A stretch of DNA of 64,000 nucleotides. It comes from an uncultured Ferrimonas sp. (GTDB lineage Bacteria; Pseudomonadota; Gammaproteobacteria; Enterobacterales; Shewanellaceae). Location of the stretch: assembly GCF_947489035.1 (NCBI RefSeq), contig NZ_CANLCI010000015.1, forward strand, positions 1-64,000. The letters are read 5' to 3'. The notes under the pieces were generated by a model. The model was given only the letters and a program-made list of their open reading frames with translations. It was not told where the DNA came from and did no database searches. This document shows, in pieces, positions 25,154 through 32,158 of this stretch (the first letter of the stretch is position 1; each line of letters opens with the position of its first letter). The position numbers and the translations under genes were made by a program.

Positions 25154-26113
25154 ATGAGCAGCAGTGCCCTACTCCATCCTCATGCTCTGGCGAGCGCCTT
25201 TGCTGGCGAGCGCGATCCGTTCCAGCCCAGCGGCCAAGATCGGCTGTTTAAACTGGTGCTATCGGCGTTACTGGCAGCGTACTTAGTGATTGCGATAATT
25301 GTGCCCAGCTTGGAACAGGTTGAACTGCCACGGGAAGTAAAAGAACAACTGCCGCCACAGTTAGCCAAAATCATGCTGGAGAAAAAACAGTTGCCGCCAC
25401 CGGAGCAGAAAAAACCGCAGCCCAAACCGGAGCCTGAACCAGAGCTTGAGAAATCCGAGCCGAAACCTGAGCCCAAACCAGAGCCCGTGGTAACCCCAAG
25501 GCAAAACGCCAAAGAAACAGCCCAAAACGCCGGCTTAGCGGCGATGAAGGACGAGTTGTTCTCGATGCGCGAAGCCTTAGATCTGTCTGCCAGTAGCGCC
25601 CCGTTACAGCAAGGGGAAAACGTGGAGGCCAAAGTACAGCGCAACCTGTTGGGAGCCAAAGCCAGCGCCCAAAGTGCCCAGCTCGCCAAAGCAAACATCG
25701 CCCCAACTGTCGCTTCAGCCGAGATCAGCCGCAACGCCACCCAGCAGGTGCGCTTAGCCGAAGAGGAGGTATTGGCTGCCAGCGGTGGAGAGTCAGAGCA
25801 GCGCAACTTACAAAGCAGCGGTGGTCAACGTTCTGAAATGGCATTACGGCGCACGCTGGAAGCCAACAAGTCTCGGCTGTACGCCATGTACAACCGCGCC
25901 TTACGCAAAGATCCGCTGCTGCAAGGCAAGGTGATGTTTGAAATTGAGATCCAAGCCGATGGCCAAGTCAGTCAGGTGAAGATCCAATCGAGCGAACTGG
26001 CTAACCCGAAGCTCGAGCGACAACTGCTGTTGGTGCTGCGCTCTATCCGTTTCCCGGCTGAGTCGGTCGATGCGATGACCACCATCTGGGCCATCGACTT
26101 CCTGCCAAGCTAA
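25154..26113 (+). CDS. TonB-like energy transducer with AgmX/PglI C-terminal domain
   Basis: 319 residues. One membrane helix near 30-50 (FKLVLSALLAAYLVIAIIV), then a Pro/Glu/Lys-rich periplasmic spacer (75-115, PKPEPEPELEKSEP type), then a low-complexity segment. Residues about 230-319 form a TonB/TolA-like domain (MYNRALRKDPLLQGKVMFEI, then GQVSQVKIQSSELANPKLER and SIRFPAESVDAMTT). That last domain matches what I know as the AgmX/PglI C-terminal domain, named from Myxococcus gliding proteins. It should transmit force from ExbB/ExbD to a periplasmic or outer-membrane partner. It is the last gene of the operon and is followed by a terminator. Confidence 0.85.
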   Translation: MSSSALLHPHALASAFAGERDPFQPSGQDRLFKLVLSALLAAYLVIAIIVPSLEQVELPREVKEQLPPQLAKIMLEKKQLPPPEQKKPQPKPEPEPELEKSEPKPEPKPEPVVTPRQNAKETAQNAGLAAMKDELFSMREALDLSASSAPLQQGENVEAKVQRNLLGAKASAQSAQLAKANIAPTVASAEISRNATQQVRLAEEEVLAASGGESEQRNLQSSGGQRSEMALRRTLEANKSRLYAMYNRALRKDPLLQGKVMFEIEIQADGQVSQVKIQSSELANPKLERQLLLVLRSIRFPAESVDAMTTIWAIDFLPS

Positions 26114-26139
26114 CCATTACCGGATCTGCGCTTTACATC

Positions 26140-26169
26140 AAAACGCCTCCTTTCGGAGGCGTTTTTCTT
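26140..26169 (+). terminator. Terminator of the envelope-locus operon
   Basis: AAACGCCTCC, a 4-base loop and its full complement, followed by TTTTCTTTTT, 26 bases after the AgmX-domain gene. Confidence 0.92.
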
Positions 26170-26447
26170 TTTCGCAGATCACTGTATAGCCCGTTCTAGC
26201 ACGGCTACTGCGGGTGTGATGTCCGTTAGTATTTACCGTAGTGGCATGGTTGGATTCAGGCCATCACACCACAAATGTATGTAGGCAACATTTCCAATAA
26301 TATGCCTAACTGTATCAATAACGAGTTGGCGGATGCAGCGCTTCACCCCAGCTCGGTATAAAAAGCGCCGACAAAGCCGACGAAGTCGCTGACATTTTCA
26401 TTGGATCCGCTATCATACGGGCCTTTCCACAAGACTTGAGTTTTACC
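26170..26447. other. Intergenic region with a Ter-like site; promoter region of the DUF3069 gene
   Basis: No gene is supported. It holds one of two copies of a Ter-like 13-mer (26275-26287). The AT-containing stretch TATCAT around 26410 may be part of the DUF3069 promoter. Confidence 0.5.
26273..26290 (+). promoter_or_regulatory. Candidate replication terminator (Ter-like) site 1
   Basis: Contains ATGTATGTAGGCA, shared exactly with the stretch just upstream of the tus gene (36662-36674). Its GTATGT-x-G core matches positions 6-13 of E. coli TerB. The similarity beyond the core is weak, so the call depends on the tus-linked copy. Confidence 0.45.
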
Positions 26448-26846
26448 ATGACTGACGCGATTCAAATCCCAGCAGAGCTGCAACAGGTTCTGAGCTTTAT
26501 GAAAGCTGCTCCAGAGCAGCACGAAGGTGTATTAACCATCTACAACGCCGTTGAAGCGCCTTTGCGTGCAGAGTGGGACAAACTGCCTACCAGTGCCCAC
26601 AAGGTGGTTGAGTCGTTCCAGCAGTTCCAAGCCGTTGTGTCTTACACCTTGGTTGGCCCATGTGCAGAGCTGCTGCAGATGATCGAGAAAACCAACGAAG
26701 GCGACGACAAGGCCGACGAGCAACAAGCTGACGCATTGATGCAGCAACTGTTTGCCCAAGGCATCAAGATGATGATTAAAGATCTGAAAGCCGCACGTCG
26801 CGACATGCCACTGCGTAACGAACTGATTGCGCCGTTTCGCGGCTAA
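26448..26846 (+). CDS. DUF3069 family protein
   Basis: 132 residues from ATG 26448; a TTG four codons earlier is in frame but less likely. Acidic, helical and cytoplasmic, without signal peptide. The segment AEWDKLPTSAHKVVESFQQF followed by QAVVSYT matches the DUF3069 family of Vibrio and Shewanella relatives as I remember it. The function is unknown. It has its own long-stem terminator and no operon partners. Confidence 0.75.
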   Translation: MTDAIQIPAELQQVLSFMKAAPEQHEGVLTIYNAVEAPLRAEWDKLPTSAHKVVESFQQFQAVVSYTLVGPCAELLQMIEKTNEGDDKADEQQADALMQQLFAQGIKMMIKDLKAARRDMPLRNELIAPFRG

Positions 26847-26869
26847 GGGTTAATTACCCACATCAGTTG

Positions 26870-26917
26870 AAGGAGCTTAACTGGGCGAACAGAAGCCTAA
26901 GTAAGCTCCTTTTTTTA
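26870..26917. terminator. Long-loop terminator after the DUF3069 gene
   Basis: AAGGAGCTTA pairs with TAAGCTCCTT across a loop of about 25 bases, followed by a T-run. Flanking A and T runs could make it bidirectional. Confidence 0.75.
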
Positions 26918-27091
26918 TGGCTGCTTTTCCACATGCGTCAGCACTGATCGGCACCATTCGTTACCGTTAATCACGGTCAGGCTTCGTGCCGCCATCGCGG
27001 CCCATCTCAACTCGGCCGCGCTCAATAAGTTCAGTTTTTGCGTCAGCCACTCAGCCAAGTGCAACCAAGGCAAGCCTCTTAACTCATCCAA
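26915..27091 (-). CDS. Possible small or remnant ORF (58 codons, TTG start)
   Basis: A minus-strand frame runs from TTG 27091 to TAA 26915. It gives a plausible protein-like sequence containing GLPWLHLAEWLTQKL and SLTVINGNEWCRSVL, ending THVEKQP. It has no ATG before residue 36 and no strong ribosome site, and an in-frame TAG lies directly upstream. It could be the surviving C-terminus of a decayed gene in the integrase neighbourhood. I do not recognise the family. Confidence 0.3.
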   Translation of the reverse strand: MDELRGLPWLHLAEWLTQKLNLLSAAELRWAAMAARSLTVINGNEWCRSVLTHVEKQP

Positions 27092-27482
27092 CTATCGATT
27101 AAAAATGCCATGTCGCACGCCGCTATCGGCAAGGCGGAACAGGCGCTTGCTTCGCTGCCATTGAGCACGCGTAAGCCGACGCGCATTTCCTTAGGCAGCC
27201 TTGTTTTGCTTGCCTCGCGTCGGTCTTTGCCCTCAACAACCCTTGCCTATTTCTATCACAAAAGTAAGCATCCAGACGATTCACTCGCCACAGGCAAACT
27301 GGCACGGCAAGCGCATCGAGCGAACTACGTCAAAATCGGTTCCAGTCACCCACACGGTGCCAAATGAAGAGGGAAAGGCTTGCAATCGACAGCCAACAAA
27401 AATGAGAAAACCATAAGCCCCATAATATTGAGCAGAAACCCCATAAAAATACCAATGTTACACCATTGGTTACAGCATGAAA
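27092..27482. other. Intergenic stretch downstream of the integrase-like gene
   Basis: No supported gene. An 85-codon plus-strand frame at 27110-27367 lacks a ribosome site and has a low-quality composition. The part near 27420-27480 is AT-rich with a repeated CCCCATAA-type stretch (27417-27447). Confidence 0.4.
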
Positions 27483-28757
27483 TTAGCTCGATTGGCGCAG
27501 ATTGGTGAGGTACTGTTGCCACTGCTCTGCGGCTACGGTGAACTGAGCCTGTGGTAACAAGCTAAAGTGGCTGTCTTGGATGGGATGCCCAACTTGCCCA
27601 ATTACGCTTCCCTGCTGTTGGTGCCATTGCAGCCCAAAGCGAATGATTTTTCCAGCTGTGAACTGATTAGGCAACTGAAGGTGGGTGCGTAAGGCGGCCA
27701 ACAATTGGCTAGGATAATGGATCGGCATGGGTTTGTGGCGCTGCTTAGTGGCACAAAAAACCCAAGGCTGATCCGCTCGACTCTGGCGGCGACGCTGCTC
27801 AAGTAAGGCCAATGCGGCTGTCGATAACGGCAACCACTGCACCTGCTTTTTACTGCCAACAAAACGGATGCTCTGCCGTTGCCAATCAATATGCTGCCAC
27901 TGCAATCGACACAAAATAGAGAACGGCGCCATCGTTCCCAGCTGTAACATCAACAGCGCTTTTACGTCTTCATTTATCGGCAAGCCAACCAGAGCTTTGA
28001 GGTAGCGCCCCACATCCGCGGCAAAGAGTGGCGTTTGCATTACCGCAACGCGACTGATGCTGATCCCTTCCGTTGGGTTAGCCAAGCTTGGTGCCAGCCA
28101 CGGTAAACTGCTGTCGTGATAATCGGTTTTGCCCCGTGCCACGTCATAAAGGTGGCGCAGTATCGATAACGCCTTCTCTTTGGCTCGCTGGCCGTGGCCG
28201 CCTTTTGCAATGGCCACTTGCTCAACGTGGCTCAAGATCTGCTCGATATGATCAGAATTTAGCGCCGCCGCATCGAGGCCACCAAAGCGATCATCCAACT
28301 GCCGTTCCAGCAGCCGCTGTTCTCGTTGCCATTCATTGCGATGATGACGGGCGTAGTTAAGGTAATCAGCCACCAATTGACCGACGGAATAGCTCACCAC
28401 AGCATCGCTGGGCTCTGCGTGAGGCTGCCGCTGCTGCGCCCAGGCGGCACGCGCTTGCTGCACCGTCATCTGTGGGTAGTAACCAAGCGTTCGCTGTTTG
28501 GTTGAGCGGCTGCCTGTGGGGGTATAACGATAGATCCAACGCCGCGACTGCTTACCCACTTTAAACACTAGCCCAGGAAAGTTGGGATCCGACAGATCGG
28601 CACTCGCTTTGCTATAAAGCTGATCGTTAAACTCATCCCTTGGCTCAATTTCAGCGCGAGCGTGCTTAATGATCTCGGCAATGCGCCCTCTTACTCCGGT
28701 TGCTAAGCACTGCTCAAGTAAGAATAAAACCTGCTGTTTTGGTGGCAACTTTTCCAT
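27483..28757 (-). CDS. Tyrosine-recombinase-like (P4-type integrase) protein lacking catalytic residues
   Basis: 424 residues with the usual integrase layout. An N-terminal arm-binding DUF4102-like domain (FPGLVFKVGKQSRRWIYRY, then LGYYPQMTVQQARAAW, about 59-106) is followed by a SAM-like core-binding domain (125-220) and a catalytic fold (235-420). Box I, normally with Arg before L-x-W-x-x-I-D, reads GTMAPFSILCRLQWQHIDW with no Arg at that place. The His-x-x-Arg box reads KIIR. GH survives (GQVGHPIQ), but the nucleophile Tyr that should follow is absent. Recombination activity is therefore unlikely. It may be a DNA-binding derivative or a decaying gene; the frame is intact. No attachment site is visible beside it. 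Confidence 0.75.
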   Translation of the reverse strand: MEKLPPKQQVLFLLEQCLATGVRGRIAEIIKHARAEIEPRDEFNDQLYSKASADLSDPNFPGLVFKVGKQSRRWIYRYTPTGSRSTKQRTLGYYPQMTVQQARAAWAQQRQPHAEPSDAVVSYSVGQLVADYLNYARHHRNEWQREQRLLERQLDDRFGGLDAAALNSDHIEQILSHVEQVAIAKGGHGQRAKEKALSILRHLYDVARGKTDYHDSSLPWLAPSLANPTEGISISRVAVMQTPLFAADVGRYLKALVGLPINEDVKALLMLQLGTMAPFSILCRLQWQHIDWQRQSIRFVGSKKQVQWLPLSTAALALLEQRRRQSRADQPWVFCATKQRHKPMPIHYPSQLLAALRTHLQLPNQFTAGKIIRFGLQWHQQQGSVIGQVGHPIQDSHFSLLPQAQFTVAAEQWQQYLTNLRQSS

Positions 28758-28904
28758 GTTTACCGCTCTATACTCTGACCTATTCCGATCCTTTCAGATC
28801 AAGTTGACAAAGCAAAGCGCAAATCACACAAATAACTGCAGGAATGGCTTGCGTCGCTGCCACGGATCGGTAACGATCCGCACAAATCACTAGTGGAGCG
28901 AAAC

Positions 28905-29258
28905 ATGTCCGACGTTGAAACTAACCTGGCAGACTTTATCAAAGCGGTAACTGAGTCTGGCCACATTTGGGTGTTGAGCGCCGACAGCGAATACGTTGTT
29001 GTTGATTCCATCGAATTTGAAGCAACTGACGTAATGCCGTTGTTCTCCACCGAAGCCGCAGCAAAAGCCCTGTGCATTGACGACTGGGCCGATTACTCCG
29101 TTGCCTCTATCAGCATTGATGACTTCTTTGAAGAGTGGCTGCCTAGCCTAGATGAAGACGGTGTCCGCGTTGGTCTGGATTGGAACTCCGATCTGACCGG
29201 CGGAGAGATGGATCCCTTTACCTTAGCCAAGGCGTTAGCCGACAGCGAAAGCGAGTAA
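28905..29258 (+). CDS. DUF2750 family protein
   Basis: 117 residues from ATG 28905 with GGAG 6 bases upstream; a GTG four codons earlier is less likely. A small acidic cytoplasmic protein. The pattern ESGHIWVLSADSEYVVVDS, then LFSTEAAAKALCIDDWADY and SISIDDFFEEWLPSLDEDG, fits the DUF2750 family. The function is unknown. It forms a single-gene unit with a terminator right after it. Confidence 0.8.
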   Translation: MSDVETNLADFIKAVTESGHIWVLSADSEYVVVDSIEFEATDVMPLFSTEAAAKALCIDDWADYSVASISIDDFFEEWLPSLDEDGVRVGLDWNSDLTGGEMDPFTLAKALADSESE

Positions 29259-29273
29259 TTAAATCGCCGACCT

Positions 29274-29301
29274 AAAAAGCCGCTTTGATGCGGCTTTTTT
29301 T
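29274..29301 (+). terminator. Terminator of the DUF2750 gene
   Basis: AAAAAGCCGC and its complement GCGGCTTTTT around a 5-base loop, with a T-run, starting 16 bases after the stop. Confidence 0.9.
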
Positions 29302-29340
29302 ATACCGGTGTTAAAGCACACAGAATGCCTAGGAGGGCAG

Positions 29341-30291
29341 ATGGATCGTCAACTGCATATCACCAATGGCGATTCCGCGGTTAGCCTCTTGCAGGCTGGT
29401 GGGATCCGTGGCCAGCTCCTGCCGTGGCGAGATGTGTTGCACGAAGGTCCGGTACATACCGCCTTATCGTTGCCACAGCTATCGCATCAACGGGCGCACT
29501 TCTTAGCGCAATTAGGCTTTGCCGATGCGAAAACCCTAGAACTGGATTTTGGCCAACGGGATCAACACCTATTCAATGCCAATGACTATGCAACAATTAC
29601 CCTGTGGTTTGAGCATGATCTATACGATCAGTTACAGCTGTTGCAGCTGCTGGCTTGGTTTTACCAATATCCACACCAGCAATTATTGCTAGTGCAGACC
29701 GATGATCACCTTTGCCATCACGCGCCAGCCCAGGTAAAACCGTTGCAGCAAAGTGCCACCGTGGTAACCACTGAGCAATTGCAACTGGCCAATGCGGCTT
29801 GGCAAGCCTTTGGTCAGAGCACACCACAACCGTGGCTTCGCTTTTGCCGACAACCCTCGCCGTTGCTGCCCCATTTAGACGCTGCCTTTGAACGCTTACT
29901 GCAAGAGCTGCCCAGCGCCAGCAATGGCCTCAGTCGCACCATGCAGCAGGCATTAAGCTGCATTGATGCTGGCGTCGATCAGTGTGCAACCCTTTTTAGG
30001 CGTTACCACCACAGCGAAAGTGCGGCGTTCATGGGGGATAGCATTTTTTGGCTGCAGCTAGAGCGTTTGCGCCAATGCAACCAACCGGCTTTGATCTCGT
30101 TTGATGGCCAAGTGTGTGGCAGTTCACCGCAACAGAAACTGGCCTTAACCGCTTATGGCCGCGCCTTGATCCACGGCCGCCGGCACTTGCTCGACGCGCC
30201 GCCGCCCCCCTACTCTTTAGGAGGGGTAACACTTCAGCCCGGAAATTATTGGGTCTGGGATCACGCAGCAAAACGACTGAGTCGATACTAA
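29341..30291 (+). CDS. DUF1835 domain protein
   Basis: 316 residues from ATG 29341, which has a near-perfect AGGAGG site; the upstream in-frame start has none. Residues 1-110 match the DUF1835 pattern: HITNGDSAVSLL near 5, LLPWRDVLHEGPVH near 28, and ITLWFEHDLYDQLQLLQLLA near 89. The remainder (about 190-316) includes an HTH-like helical part and a C-terminal beta-rich end (YSLGGVTLQPGNYWVWD). Cytoplasmic and of unknown biochemical role. It is monocistronic and followed by a terminator. Confidence 0.8.
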   Translation: MDRQLHITNGDSAVSLLQAGGIRGQLLPWRDVLHEGPVHTALSLPQLSHQRAHFLAQLGFADAKTLELDFGQRDQHLFNANDYATITLWFEHDLYDQLQLLQLLAWFYQYPHQQLLLVQTDDHLCHHAPAQVKPLQQSATVVTTEQLQLANAAWQAFGQSTPQPWLRFCRQPSPLLPHLDAAFERLLQELPSASNGLSRTMQQALSCIDAGVDQCATLFRRYHHSESAAFMGDSIFWLQLERLRQCNQPALISFDGQVCGSSPQQKLALTAYGRALIHGRRHLLDAPPPPYSLGGVTLQPGNYWVWDHAAKRLSRY

Positions 30292-30336
30292 GCGCAGAGT
30301 CTCCTCTCCCTGTCGCGACTTGCTACAGATACGCAA

Positions 30337-30361
30337 AAGGCTCACCGTTTTGGTGAGCCTT
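30337..30361 (+). terminator. Terminator of the DUF1835 gene
   Basis: AAGGCTCACC / GGTGAGCCTT stem with a 5-base loop. The T-run after it is short. Confidence 0.75.
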
Positions 30362-30410
30362 CCTAAAGAAATGGCAAAGAGGCCGGTTTGGAACGTAACA
30401 AGGCCACTCG

Positions 30411-30549
30411 CTGTTGTGGCATCAACAGTATGGTCGTCACTCGCTGCGCTTCTTGCAACCCCGGAACTAGGGCCATGCACCCTATCTCTACAACACATTT
30501 TGGCGCAGATACGAAAAAGGCTTCCCGTTTGGGAAGCCTTTTCGAAATA
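30411..30549 (-). repeat. Dispersed repeat, copy 1 (flank downstream of tRNA-Ser)
   Basis: This stretch, plus the adjoining tRNA, matches 59444-59676. Shared parts include GCCACTCGC, GTCACTCGCT, CATGCACCCTA, the block ACAACACATTTTGGCGCAG and the tRNA terminator. The part nearest the tRNA is almost identical and similarity fades outward. No coding sequence is supported. Confidence 0.75.
30514..30543 (-). terminator. Terminator of tRNA-Ser(UGA) copy 1
   Basis: On the minus strand, AAAAGGCTTCCC, a short loop and the complement, followed by a T-run just after the tRNA 3' end. The identical hairpin follows the tRNA copy at 59586. Confidence 0.85.
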
Positions 30550-30640
30550 TGGCGGAGGGATAGGGATTTGAACCCTAGAGGAGCTATTAACCCCTGCCGG
30601 TTTTCAAGACCGGTGCATTCGACCACTCTGCCATCCCTCC
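30550..30640 (-). tRNA. tRNA-Ser (anticodon UGA), copy 1
   Basis: 91 bases including encoded CCA. Acceptor stem GGAGGGA pairs with TCCCTCC, discriminator G. Anticodon loop CTTGAAA gives UGA. A long variable arm typical of tRNA-Ser is present (GCAGGGGTTAATAGCTCCTC region). Identical in sequence to the copies at 57930, 58402 and 59586 as far as I can compare. Confidence 0.96.
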
Positions 30641-30740
30641 GACGCCGCGAATAATAGAGTTTCGCTGTGGTGCTGTAAAGGGCTTTAATTCTGTTTGCCG
30701 CAACTTTATTCAAGTTGATGACTAAGGCAACAATTCTTGC

Positions 30741-31475
30741 TTAGGTATTGATCCGCAGCTCGTAGCCAGCACCGTAATGGGTCAGGATCACCCCAGGATC
30801 GATGTCGACTTGGCGCATTTTGGCGCGGATCCGAGCGATCAACACATCCAAGGTGCGATCGTTATAGCGCCAATCGGCTTTGTCTAACAATTGCCACAAC
30901 ACATTACGCTTAACCACTTTATTGCAGGAGTTACACAACGCCGCCATGATCTGAGCTTCATTACGAGACAAGCGTACCCAGGCACCATCTTTGCGGATCA
31001 ACCGAAAGCTTTGCTGTTCAAAGAACCACTCGCTTTCAGCTGAATACTCGGCCAAGCCTTTCGCTTGCAGCCGCATCATCATCCTTTGGCTAAGGTTTCG
31101 ACAGCCCCACAACACCTCTTCCGTTGAACTGTTTGGTGCAAGTACCAGATCGGCCCCCGCCCGCCAGCAGGTGATGCGACCAGTTGCAAAGTCTGATGAG
31201 GAGATCACCACCACCACCGCATTGCCCGCGTTATCAATGCGATTGCACAGATCCGAGGCCGGCAACCCCGCTTCAGAAGCTTCGATCAACACCACACTAA
31301 ACGGGTGTTGCTCAACAATGGTTGAGACCTCAGCCGATGAGTTCACCGTCATCACTTCGAATTCGGTGTTGCTGATTAAGCTATTAAGCCCTTGCTGACG
31401 ATGATTGGGCACTAAAGCAATTAGGGGAATGGCGTACGATGTTGTGCGTGCGCTTTGGGGTTGTGGTTGGTTCAT
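30741..31475 (-). CDS. OmpR-type winged-helix regulator with degenerate receiver domain
   Basis: 244 residues from ATG 31475, which has GGAGGG upstream; a longer frame to 31556 lacks such a site. Residues 15-130 resemble a receiver domain. The phospho-acceptor strand reads FSVVLIEASEAGLPASDLC with Glu at the aspartate position, and the conserved Lys is replaced in DLVLAPNSS. The C-terminal winged helix is intact (WVRLSRNEAQIMAALCNS, then RTLDVLIARIRAKMRQVD and ILTHYGAGYEL). A DNA-binding regulator probably not controlled by phosphorylation. It lies downstream of the ECF/kinase module on the same strand but behind a terminator, so it may have its own promoter. Confidence 0.82.
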   Translation of the reverse strand: MNQPQPQSARTTSYAIPLIALVPNHRQQGLNSLISNTEFEVMTVNSSAEVSTIVEQHPFSVVLIEASEAGLPASDLCNRIDNAGNAVVVVISSSDFATGRITCWRAGADLVLAPNSSTEEVLWGCRNLSQRMMMRLQAKGLAEYSAESEWFFEQQSFRLIRKDGAWVRLSRNEAQIMAALCNSCNKVVKRNVLWQLLDKADWRYNDRTLDVLIARIRAKMRQVDIDPGVILTHYGAGYELRINT

Positions 31476-31585
31476 GTTGGCTCCCTCCAAGCAAAGCGTT
31501 TGTTTGCTCCATGACTGATACACAAGCAAACGCAGCCACCCAGGGGGTAGGCTCATAAATAACCACTATGAACCTAGGTTTTTCT

Positions 31586-31616
31586 AAAAAAAACGCCCCG
31601 ATATCGGGGCGTTTTC
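31586..31616 (-). terminator. Terminator after the 172-residue unknown gene
   Basis: AACGCCCCGATATCGGGGCGTT palindrome with A and T runs on both sides, 10 bases beyond the stop of the minus-strand gene at 31626. It separates that gene from the regulator gene. Confidence 0.88.
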
Positions 31617-31625
31617 GGTAACTCA

Positions 31626-32144
31626 TTAATACGTAATGATCACCCGAGGCGGGTGAACAAAACCGCCTTGTACGTTGTTGTTGTCACCGCCAAATGACTT
31701 CAACTTGGCCGAGCTGTTCGGCAACATAAAGGAGATGCCGCTGTTGCTCAGCTCTAACTGCTCTTTCAGTGGTTCGGCATTGCTGCTGAACATGGCAAAG
31801 TTCAGGTAGAACGATTCCACATTGGCGATGTTCTCAATGCCGGTTTGCTGGAAATCAGGCAACTCAACAAAATCACCATTGGTTTCGATCTTCGCTAACT
31901 TGATCCCTGCCTGAGCCATCTGCTCTTGATCAAAACTCAAGGTCCATTGCAGTTGATCAAGCCGTTCAAACCCCACTAAGCGGATCTGAAATTGCATCTG
32001 ACTGAACACTTGGCCATTGGCTGATTGCGACGGGGCCTGCACTTCCAACGCCATCTCTGGATCGAGCGCCATTGGGAACGAGTTAACAATGATCTCGCCG
32101 TTGTTATTGAGCAGGGTCATCGGGATTGCGTAATAACGATTCAT
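31626..32144 (-). CDS. Unknown protein downstream of the Ser/Thr kinase gene
   Basis: 172 residues, no signal peptide or membrane helix. Mixed beta content and Asn/Gln-rich (MTLLNNNGEIIVNSFPMALD, FQIRLVGFERLDQLQWTLSF, SFGGDNNNVQGGFVHPPRVI). I do not recognise a family. The start is 14 bases after the kinase stop, so the two are surely co-transcribed. It is a candidate substrate, scaffold or effector of the kinase. Confidence 0.65.
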   Translation of the reverse strand: MNRYYAIPMTLLNNNGEIIVNSFPMALDPEMALEVQAPSQSANGQVFSQMQFQIRLVGFERLDQLQWTLSFDQEQMAQAGIKLAKIETNGDFVELPDFQQTGIENIANVESFYLNFAMFSSNAEPLKEQLELSNSGISFMLPNSSAKLKSFGGDNNNVQGGFVHPPRVIITY

Positions 32145-32158
32145 ACTGAACTACTTCC

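Noticed and set aside
26290..26330. Possible XerCD dif site near the Ter-like site
   Set aside because: AATAATATGCCTAACTGT has no two-arm match to the known gammaproteobacterial dif pattern.
27110..27367. 85-codon plus-strand frame next to the integrase-like gene
   Set aside because: No ribosome site, no recognisable domain, and low-quality composition.
30363..30713. 116-codon minus-strand frame over the tRNA-Ser region (also similar ones near 57819, 58146, 59444)
   Set aside because: They read through tRNA genes and terminators (RRDGRVVECTGLENRQ type), a well-known false ORF over tRNA-Ser.
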